A stretch of 64,000 nucleotides of DNA, from positions 16,986,948-17,050,947 of the forward strand of contig OU612071.1 of NCBI GenBank assembly GCA_914767715.1. The letters run 5' to 3'. This stretch comes from Membranipora membranacea (lineage: Eukaryota > Bryozoa > Gymnolaemata > Cheilostomatida > Membraniporidae). The position numbers and the translations under genes were made by a program. This document shows, piece by piece, positions 37,205 to 49,200 of this stretch (positions are counted from its first letter, which is position 1; the number at the start of each line of letters is the position of its first letter). The notes beneath the pieces are model-generated. The model was not told the origin of the DNA, did no database searches, and saw only the letters and a list, made by a program, of their open reading frames with translations.

Positions 37205-40200
37205 CTAAGAGATAATGAACCAAGTGAAAGAAAGACCTAGCATATAGGCTGTTGATACCATAGACTTAAAAATGAACCTAGAGAGGACACTGTATGGAGC
37301 ATTAGCAATCAGGCACGTTGTGGGCGACGTAAAGACAATTTTTGGCGACGTAACGATTTTTGAAAGAGTAGAAGCAATGATGCTATCATTGATTTACTGG
37401 CCAAAATCCGGGTTTTGTGTCGATAGCTTGATCAATTTTGATAGGATTTTGGGTTTGAAAATCACAATAGATTAAGCAGCTCGTCCTAAACAGTTTGATA
37501 CTAATTTATGGCAAAATATCTTTCAGAAATTTCAAATTCAAAATCCGATCAAAATTGATCGATTTACGAACAAACTCCTAGACTATGGACAGTAACACAA
37601 TGATAGCATCGATGCTTAAACAACTTCCAATGACGTTACTTCGCCCCACAATTAAGTACCTCGCTTCAGCTGTGTGTAGTGTCCTGTCTAGGTTAATTAT
37701 TAAGTCTATGGTTTATAGCCGCTTCGCAGAAACAATAATTTATCTGACTCATCCTCACCCATCTTGAAATCTTTTCAGTTATATAACTTCGAGTCTATGC
37801 CATACAGCATGTAACCAATACTGTTACACATACACACATGTGACGGTGAATATGAATCCTGTCAATTCAGATTTCTTCCTAATTCAGAAAGTTGCAAGAC
37901 TGACTCTAACTAGTAGTAACACAGCTTTTTTATATTTCATCAAAACTGTCGATGACCTACATGAGTAGTTATAGAATATGGTGAAAGTCAGAGAAAATCT
38001 GCAAAATGCATATCAATTGCTGTAAATGCGACTCACTCAGCTTTTTCAGACACAAACCTTTAGTACACTATCATCAGAAAAAAGGGACCAATACCTACCT
38101 ACCAATAGAGATATAATATCTTACCGTCAGAACATGACTGTACAACCACCAGTTTCGGCTTATGAGCCATTGCAGGAAACTTTGTACCACCAAGAAGACC
38201 ATAAATATCATGGAGGCGAACACTCCAATCGTCATGACCATGAATGAGACCGTCAGTACCATGTGACATGATGGCCAACACAAACATACCATAAATGTTA
38301 TGCTCTGGTCTCTTAGTCTCAGCTATGATGGTATCACAGATGTCCTAAAGCATACAAATCTTGATATTAGTAAAAGAATGCTGCTACCAACACTTCAACA
38401 AATTTTAATTTTAAATAAAAAATATAATAATATGTTAAATCCTCAACATTCATGTAATCAACAAATTACCTATAATTTACACATATTTATTAGGTCAACC
38501 TTGCTAATCTGAAGCAATCAATTCATCATTATTATTGATTGGTAGAAATGAAATGTGACAGTCATAAGTTTCAAACCATATTACGGATTATATAATCTAA
38601 GGTTTCACAGCGTGTTCATAAATGTTTCAAGAAAAGACCTCTTCTACTGATATTTATTTTTCCCTCATATCTATGTTTAGGATTACTTAGATATCTTCTT
38701 ACCTTGGCAGTATAATCTTTATGTTCGCCAACCACATCAAAGTGGAATCTCTCAAACATTATTTTGAGATTATTGAAGTCTTGCTCAGAGCCAGGACGTG
38801 GAGAGCTAGAATAAGCATTTGACACTATGAGTACTCTACCTCTGATTCCTTCACTCATCAGGTACACCTGTGTAAAACGGGAGAAGAATCTGACCTAAAT
38901 TTTACACAGTAGGCATCCAATACTTCTTCATACTAATAAAGACTAAAACGAAGTGATAACAGGCAGTATAGATAGCTCACATTCAACTCATGTCCAATAA
39001 TTAATATGTATGCGATGCTAGATTCGATAATGATTCTGTTATTAATATATTTTGGATAACACCTTGTCGTCATTAGGAAACAGGTGCTTGATATAATCAG
39101 GCGTTGCGTGAGGAACGAGATCGATGTTATCCAAAGCTGTGTCATCCATTAGAAGGTCGGGAGTACGGAATGGATCCGAACCATGTCCATCATATCCAGC
39201 CTGGTTAGACTGCTGTAACCCCAAATCTGTTGGGACTGCGATGAATCCTCCACCTACAAAAATTTATGCTATGCATAAATTTCTTAGGAGAAAGCAAATA
39301 TTTAGATTCTATAAACGGCGTATTTTCGGTTGGACCAAGATGTCAGTCGAATGCATAAAATTTAGGTATCTTATTGATGAAATTCACAGCCAATAGCTTT
39401 GTGTCTTCACACCGGAATAATCTGGGAGATTACAAACTGGTATAAAAATACTACCTGCTGTTTCTCCACTCAACAGAGACAAATGAGTTTCTCGGTAGCT
39501 TCTCAACTCAACAATTCTCTCAGGGGATAAGTTCTTGCCTGGAATGAATCAATAAGAGCTCCAATCAAGGAAGAAGAAAGGTTTACAACAAGATTTTCAG
39601 TTAGATCAATTTTCGCTTCATTAATCTTCCACAAACACTTTGCGCCTACAGATCTAATTTCACTCACATGGTTTCAGAAAAACTGCTGGAACATCGGCAC
39701 CTTCTACAAGACAGTGAAGTTTGTCATTCTCGTCGCATTCCATCTCATCAGAGAGCATCCATCTTGGGTTGTGAACCATATGAGGTCTCAATTGCTGGGT
39801 GAGCAGGCAGCTTCCGCAGCAAAACATGACAGCAGGGTGAGTGCCTTTCCACGTACTCTTCATGTAGGTAAGAAGGTTTTCTAAGCACATCCTCATCCTC
39901 CCCCATGATCGGCAGAGGTCATGTACAGAGGTTGACACTTGAAGAGTGACTCTTGCTTCATGGTAGTGGTGAATGAAATGTGTGGTTGATCCTCCATGGA
40001 AAATCTTTGCGCCATTCCTGGCCACTGTACATTTGTCATCAGGACTTCTTGATGAATCAAGTACTACTATGGAAAGCTCATGGTATATGTGATGTGGTAA
40101 TGGCAGCATGCTCTCAAAACTTATCACAACTCTCAGTTGAAATTCACCGTCAGATTTCCAACTCCTATCGTTGTATTCCGTGGTGAAGTATGGGACAACA

Positions 40201-43200
40201 TAGCATTGCAAACCATCCTGGATCGGTACAATCGGGCCATGAATCAGCCTAAACTTCTGCAAGATTCCGAGGGCTATATCTATTGGGAATGTTGAGTCTT
40301 CACCAATAACATGATTGAGGAGCTCTTCAGAGATCAACCCAGTTTGCTGGTAATGGAAGACATGATTCTCAAATTCTTTCTTTGTTGAAATCATCCTCAC
40401 AAACGAATTTGGGACATATACATACTCTTGTATGCGTTCTTCCCATTGCTTTGTGGCATCATGATTGAAGAGTAGAGCTATGAGACTCCTCAATGATATG
40501 AAATCATGGAAAATGGGAAACTGAGGGCAGTCTTCCAGCCATAATAATCTGCCACATTTGTGCATTAACCTTAGCACAATTTTCAGTGACGGTATATTTT
40601 GCTGATAAAGCGACTCAAGAGTCTGAAGATCTAGGTACGAGGCTTCAAATGACTCAATATCAGCAATCATGGCTAACCATAAAGGGGGCAGAAACTGGAT
40701 GTGACCACAGGAGATCTCATCTATGCACTGAATAATGCCATTGAACTGATCAAAGGCTGGATCATCTCCAACCACAAATATATTTGATCGTTGGAAAAGT
40801 TGTCTGTTTTCATCAGAGAAAACTCTAATCGCGGGTCCATGTTTCTCCTCTGCTGTGCGGTCTCTGATAGTAATCCAGGTTTGTCTACGTAGGAGCTCAA
40901 CTGTGCGAATGAATACTTCCATCTGAAAACTTACATCAGTTTCGGATAGCTTATCTTTGTGGGTTAGCACCGGCAGGGGTGGGCCCAAATCAGGGTTAGC
41001 TAGGTAAAAGTGAGCTATCCAGTCAAAGCACAGTTGCTTTACCGCTTCACGGGGATCTTGTGTCGCTAATGTTTTGAACTCATGAAGGTTAACTATTATG
41101 ACTGGAATGAAGTCCGCTTTCAGTGCGATTTGATATGTAGGGTGGTAAACTCCATTTCCACCTAGATCTATGATGCGTATTTCCTTTACAGAGTCCATTT
41201 TAAGGTTCTTATGATTGAACACAGTTGTGGTTTCATCACTTGGGTCACCTTTTATCCGCTTTGTTAGGTATCGCTTTTCTTTCCTTAGAGACTCTATGAC
41301 ACTTGTTTTACCTGAGTATGACTTTCCGATCACACCTACGGTTAGGGATGGTAGCTTTTCAAACCATTCAGCTTCACTATCGAGAAAGAATAACTTAATC
41401 GCTTGCAATCCCTGCTCAGCGATAGCAGAGGGTGGACAATTCAAGTTCTCACACCCATCGAGTTTTAGGTGAGTGAGAGCTTGATGTCCGGGAACAGGCA
41501 ACACCAGTCTTTTCAGATGCTTATTGTGGGCCAAGTTTATGCTGGATAAACTATTTTGGGAAAGCCATGACATGGTTGAAAACTCAGTGAAACGATTTCG
41601 GTCGAGCATCAGTTCCTTCAGGTTGACAAGCAGTGAGAGCCTGCAATCAGTGAATATTGAGTCCTATTTACCCATTTTAACCATTAACACCATTGTGATA
41701 TTGTAAATTGTAAGTGAGCTTTGAAATTACTTTGCGTTCATTATAGTAATGTTGAAACGGCACACAACCCATTCAATAGCTTTACTCTTGCAATATTTGA
41801 GGGTACAGCAATATTAACAAGGAACATTTAAATATTAAAAAATGGAAATCCCGTATTCAGACTTAACAGGCTTCTCTCAACTGCAATCTTTGCGATCAGG
41901 GAATAACTAACTTGCAGGCGAGGACCAAATATCAATTAACTTATTGATTTCTGACATATTCTCAGTGTATAGCTAAAATACATGGAAAATGCTGACTCCA
42001 AATTGTTCAGTGATTAAGTAGATTAGGTTTACAAGGTTTTGCTTGGGATGTCAGTACTATATTTTGAGATGAGGGATCTTTGAAATAACTATGAATACAT
42101 ACTGTTGAGGCACTCTAGAAAGCTGATTGCTGCTCAAATCAATCGTCTCCAAGTTCTCTAGATTAGCTATCCTATAAAAGATAACAAATACAGTGTAAGC
42201 TGGTTAATTAGAATCCTGTTAATTCGAAAATATCTGTTAATTCAGACACCTGACTGTGTGTGTGTGTTCGTGTTTGTGTGCTCAATGAACTACAGTGCAC
42301 TTCTCTTATTTTAGACTTTATATTTCAGCACTCAGAATTCAAACAAAGATAATTGGTCCCTTCAGCCAAATGTCGATTCATTCTTATTTAATTTGATTCA
42401 AACTCTGCATAATTAGGACACAATTTGATGGTCCCTAGAGATTTGAATTGAGTGGAGTGTACATAATTGTATTTGCAGAATAATTATATCTGCATATGCA
42501 AAATTATATAACATAAAAAATATATTATATATGCAGCATATTATATTTACAGAATAATAAGGTCAAAGAATGAAGGATGTGGAAGACAAGTTTTGAAGAG
42601 AACCTTCTTATGCACCAACCTGTCTGTGAATATTTGCAGCTTGTTACCTGCCATTATGAGCGTTCTCAACTGTTTAAGGTCACCAATACTACAACGGCAA
42701 GACGAGACAAAATTCACAAAAAAAGCAACGATAGACAATAGAGAAACATGAGTCAGCTGTTAGTGAAAAATATTTTTAATCCTTACCTATTCTGATTCAT
42801 ACTAGTTACTGTAATGCTTCCGTGTAACTATTTCTATCATTCAATACATGACAAAAGCTCTATTTATTACTGTGTATTGTGTTGGTCATGGATTGTTTGT
42901 TCTCGATATAACAGATATTTAGCATATGCATTGACAAATCACACAACACTAGACAGCACACAGTATCACATAAAAATTATGCAGCAAAATCAAGTGATAG
43001 AAAACTCAATTGATATTTTGAACATGATGTAACTCACAGGTGAAAGTCTAACATTTGGAGAAAACAATGTAGGTCAACAGTTAGCTGCTGTTATTTTTCA
43101 TTCTTTGAATGATGCATTACTGTTCAATAAAATGTACATTTTGGGACAAAATGGTTTTTTTTCGGTTGAGACTTTATTGATCTTGCCTTGTACATTGGTA

Positions 43201-46200
43201 CAAGGCTTTTCTATTTTGAATTCACTGTGGTCCAGTGAAGTGAGGGTTGAGCTTCTATTACATTAGGGAGAGTCAAACTTGGGAATTAGGTTTGAAATAA
43301 TGCTATACCGTGGTGCTTTGCATAATGCTTGGAAGCTTCATTGAGTGAGCAGTGAGCTGATCTGACAATCAATTCATTGTTGTGTGCATCCTACAAGAAG
43401 GTTACATCAGGACTTCATCCTCTATACCACGGAGCAATAATGGGCAAACAGAATGGTCGCTGGAAAGAAAATGAAAAGTTTTACCGCCTCCCTCCCCATT
43501 CTTTGATATAGCGCCTTTTCAGTTTCTCAGGAACTACTTGTCCCATCTCAAAAATTCCTTCACTGACACGTTGCTAGTAGTCTGACTTATGTTTAATATC
43601 GCAATTTTTTTTCAAACCGCATGTTCCTAACTTGATTAATTGTACATTAACTAAAATACATTGAAAACATATAGGCAAACATGGGCAAATGATGCAGTAA
43701 ATTACGTTATGCAAAAGCATGATGAAAATCTAAGCAGTATTACATGCAAATCACATTGTGTACAACAATGGATCACCTTTTTTAGGTGATTGTTTAGCAT
43801 GGAAAGAGAAATGTTTATGGTAATAACTTCCCTACTACTGAATTTATCATCAAACGCCACGATCAAAACCTCGGAAATATTCTCTAGTTTAATGGAAGCA
43901 AGTGTGTATCATATGTTGTTTAACCTATTTTCAATTTTTTTGCAGGAAAGAAGTGCATGTTTTGGACCAAATAAAGCTGGTTTAGCCACAAAAATCCAAA
44001 TATCTCAAGTTGTAAAGCCATAATCAACAATCGCTTTGATCAAAGCCTAGACAATCCCCTGTTATTCATCATGCTGACAACAAATTTGACTGACGTCTTT
44101 CTGAATTTCTGATTTTTGGCTGGAGAATTTTGACCTAAATAAGTTAAAATTTGGGTTATTATCTGATACAGTTGTGACAACAAGGATCTGTAAACTGTCA
44201 AGATTATTGATTGAAGTGACAGTACAAGACCAAAATGGTATAATGAATCGGAAACTCTAGTTTTTGCATTATTGGGGTTGCATGTAATCAGGGGTCAGAA
44301 ATGGCCCTAACACCATTGCAAAAATCAATTTCAAGTCTCGCAGACAGGAGGCCTAAAATCATAAAGTTTCACCAAAATGTCACTCCTCCAGTTAGTGCCA
44401 TGCCTCCTCTATATGGTGAAAGCATAAACTAATCAAATACCTCAAAAACAAGGCACAGAGGGCACAATTTGAAAAGGGCACTTTTTGTCCCAAAATGAAC
44501 TTCCAGAGGTCACTGCAACTCAACGTCAAACATTTGGGAGGTTTAAACTGTGAAAATAACTATTAAACATGATCACCAATACAATATTAAAAAGTTTTAA
44601 AAAGCGATATATCACGTTAATTTATAATTTTTCACAAAAACTTGATAATAACATCCAAACTAGATTGAAAAACATTCATAATATGTTTTGTAGAACGGTG
44701 TTGTGACTGCAGATTCACTATGACAAGTATGACCAGCTTCAAACAGACAAACCAGTCTACTAAAAAAGGAGAGTATAATAGCTCAAACAGAATCCAAAGC
44801 TCTGTAAAACCATTCTAAGAATTTTTGACAATAACACCTTGTCTATTACATCTTTTTTCTCCCTATCCATCTCTGGATCGCAGTTTTTCCATTTCTAGCA
44901 GTCGTGACCGCGATAGTCGGCCATTTATTTCTTTCTTTATTGATGTTTAATGCCTTACAAACTTTTTTATATTTTATTGTAATTAAACCGAAATAAAATG
45001 TCTTGAAGGTAACAAACCATTTAGCTGTAAATTGAGTTGACGGAGGAAAAAAAGATATTACTCATTAATTCATTAAACTCCAATAATACACAATGATAGA
45101 TCAACTATTAGGGCATGATGTAACTAGAGTGGATAACATACCCCAAACAATAACTCATATCAACATGGAATGCTCAGTAACTTAGTATACAGACATGCTC
45201 CAACCAATCTTTGGCCTGAATTCTAGACTATATAATTATCTCCCCAGCCTCAGTCATACCATAATGCTCAATTCTTCGTAAATAAAGTATCTAAAATCCA
45301 CAGGCAAATTAGTATGTAAACTCACCATTCAGGCACACTGAGTAGGTCATTGTTGGACAGATCCAAGAACTCCAACTGCTTCACATCACTCAGTCTTTAA
45401 ACAGAACATAATACAAATCAAATCAGCGGATGTGAGATTGCTATGGTAAAATAGAGGTATTGTGAAATAAAGGCCAAAATCTATCATAAATGATAAATTT
45501 TGGCTTTTATTTCACCATGAGGCTTAAATGTGAGAGCAACTGTTGCAATCGCACTACCCCTGAATTGATAGCATTCAGAAGAGAGGTAATGGCATCTAGT
45601 TGTTTCCTAAACGTTCAGAATTTGGAGTCTGCCATCTTGCTATGTTATGGTATAACAGGGTATCACAAATGTGTGATACATTACTTTCTCCATAACTGTG
45701 ACCATTGATGCATAAAGATTATAATTATACATACAGATGGCTTGATGAAAATGTCACATACAGTAACTGATACTAAAGAAGAACAATTGCACACAGCTGG
45801 TCACAACTGCTTACTGTTCTGAGCATACTGGATTCTGTTGACAATGAAATGACTATGACAACATGGTAGAAAAAGCTTGATAGTGGTATTATGCACTTGC
45901 CAAATGGACCCTCACAAACACCTAAGCTATTCAGAGGGCAGTGAAAGCTGCTCGAAAAGTTGTCTCTGCCTTTAATAATCTTTCAAGGGTTAAAGTGACA
46001 AGAGATTCAACTCCAAATATGTATGATTAACACTAAGAGCATGCAGTTGAAATAGTTAATTGAATGGCAGCTCTGGCTCCGTACTGAATCTGAACAACTT
46101 TCAAATAAAAGAAAATTAAAGCCCCCAGTAAATGAATTCGCAGTTCGCATAAGTTCTGCTTAAGACTTACCGTGGAGAGATGATTTTCATATTGCAATTC

Positions 46201-49200
46201 ATCAGCTTCAATGTCTGGAGCTGTGGCATTGCAGCAAATATATGACCTTGTCTACAACATATCCAATTACAATCAAGTAATAACAGTCAGTGAGTGTTTG
46301 CCTGATTAGAAATATATATCTGAAACAAAATTTTTTTAGAGTCAACATGGAGATATTTAGAACTTTCGAATTGATAGGCTTCAATTCATGTTCCCATACA
46401 CAGTCGGTCACTGCGAGTACTAAACTACTGGGCTAGTCTTGGTCTATCCTAAGAGAGGGTTGATTGGCAACTGACGAAGTTTTTGTCAGCAAATCCAAAT
46501 GAGCAACAAAATTCAGGAAGAAAAGAAACATATCGCTCTGGATAAAAAGTTCCAAAATACTATACCTAACTAAAATTTGTATCCTGCAACGCTAGAGCTA
46601 TGCTTGATTGGCAGAATTGAGTGGTAAGACAGCAGGTAAATGTAGTGAATCTGCAGTGGCTTAACCAAATTGATAAAAGATCCTAAGGCAGTCAGTGACA
46701 GCATGATGATGCTTAGTGTAACTACAGGAATGCACCCTGCAGTAGTGATAGGTATTGACCAAGTTATTACATTAAATATTGTGTTGATGAGCTATTGAGT
46801 GTAATACCAATAGTGTAACAATTTTTCAAGGTAGATAATATTTCTTGGATGATCGAGGGGTAAAGTGGAACCAAACTAATCCCTCGTCATTAACAGTCCT
46901 AACTAGAGTGTACACTGGTATGTATACCAGTGCAAACACTGGTTTATAAACTAGTACTTATTCATGTGTATACAGCAGGGTATACTCCGCTGTCACAAAC
47001 CTAACCCAAGTCAGTGTTACTGTTACACCAGGGTAGGATTATACCAGTCTCCTCTTACATCATGCCCATTATGAATACCTATTTCATACTTACATCTCTG
47101 GGGATACTTGATTCACACAGTGAGACATAACCAACAACGTAATGCTGTGAAAATAACTCAGAGTGGCAGCATCCAATCTGTAAGAAAGATCAGGAGTATT
47201 TTCTCAGATAATTGCAAGAATTTTCGATAACTTTGGTGACAAGCAATGATAAACAATGGAGGAGGGCTGAGATATTGTGTCTCATGCCCGTCCAAGAAAT
47301 ACAGTAAGTCAATATTTTTTAGCGCTGGAATGCCGGAAACTTGTTTGTGAATTAATAAAAAAGCTCGAAATGGTTTGCAGCAGCCAATAAGATGATTGGT
47401 GATTTTGATTACTGAGCTTGTGGTTGAAATTTTGTCACTAACCCTTGAAAGGATATTAAATATAGCTTGGTAACATTCTGCAGGAGCTCAGCTACCTCTA
47501 CTGGCAATCTGTAAATGGTTTATTAAAATCGTTGATTAAAATCAGATGTCATATCACTTGCCACATCCCGAAGCATGGGCAGCGAAATTTAGTTGCTTTA
47601 AGGGCTAAGCCGCAATGTCTGCGCCAGTTTGACCTTCATCACTTGCGTGTTGGACAGGCACTCTAACCAGCTGAGCCACCTCCTACTCCTAAGATGAGAT
47701 ACTTTCTCCGAGAAATACAAGAATACAAGAATGATATAATATGAAAGAGGGTTGAGAAATTGTGTCTCGTCCCCGTCCGAATAACACAGTCTGTCAATAT
47801 TTTTTCTGTGCTTAAATGGCGGAAGTTTGTTCGTTAACTAATAAAAAATGATTGGTATGGTTTGCAGCAGGTAATAAATTGATTGGATTGATTATTGAGC
47901 TAGAAGTTAAAACTTTGCCTCTTACCCTTGAAAGTATATCAAGTATAGCTGGGAAACATCCTGCATGTGTTCAGCTACCTCTACCGGCAATGTAACATGC
48001 ACTCTCATATTGGTAATGGAGGCTGTGTCTAGCTTATCTATGACATAATTGGGTGTGTACTGCTCCACATCATTCTTGATCAATGAAATATCTGGTGCAG
48101 ATTCTCCTTCCTCCTTGAGCTTTACCCACATCGCTGATGGGTCAAATTCGGATCAGAGTAAAAAGTGAACATAAAATGCTCGTGCTCAAAGTATTGTTTT
48201 ACTTCATATGAGTTAAACTGATATTTTGGTATTTATTGATTTTGAAGAGCAACTGGAAGTTTTCAAGATGTATAAATTGAACATGGTCAGTTTATTCCAG
48301 ACTTTCATATACTTGGACCTAATCGTTAATGAGAGCTTGTATAAAGGAGTTTGGATTTGCACATACAGTGGCTAAAATTTAATTTGTGAATATTTGCATT
48401 CATTAGGGTTTCCTCAGCGTAAAGCCACCGAAATACACCAGGCCAAGTGAATCAGGGTTTCCAGTGAATTCACTGCATCGACCCTTCTATAACTTACACT
48501 TTACTGATTTAGGGTCCAACAGAGACAGTAATGAATTTGTTATGGATGAACCGAAAGTATGGTTGTAAAAAAAAAGAATTCCTGACTACAAGATTAGGCC
48601 AACATGTCATATTATTCAAAACACGTTAAATCATATGAATGTGTTACCTTGAGTAAGCTGAGTTTGAGCCTCCGATGGCAGACTAGGCGACCACAGCCCA
48701 ATGCGAGCCGCAACGATCAATCTGCGGAGTGAAGCTACATCAATACCATCCTCAGTGTAATATACATGGTCGAAGAACAGTTTGGATGTCCTACACGGAT
48801 GTGTCGTGAACAGGACCTGAAAAAAGAGTTTCCCTTTAAATTGCAATAACTTGACTGATGAATTGATTTTGTCCCCATTAACTAAAACTATCATAAATTA
48901 TGGTGTACCCATTACCCATTCCTCCCCTCTCAGTATCATATGATCTGAATTTTATGTCAATGACCACATGGCCTAAAACTATTGAGGTGAAATTTCACTA
49001 TCATAGAAAATTGAGGTTTTGAAAGGAAGGTATAGTGTTTAATTTCAGGTTTTCAACATATCATGAGAATTGAAAGGTCTTAGCAAATAGGTTGATGCAT
49101 GTATGATAATTACTTGCTGGAAACAAAGGAACCTTCTAACAGGCCCTCACTAGTAAGATTGTTTACTTCAGATCTTATATTTAGTACAAATTCCATATTC

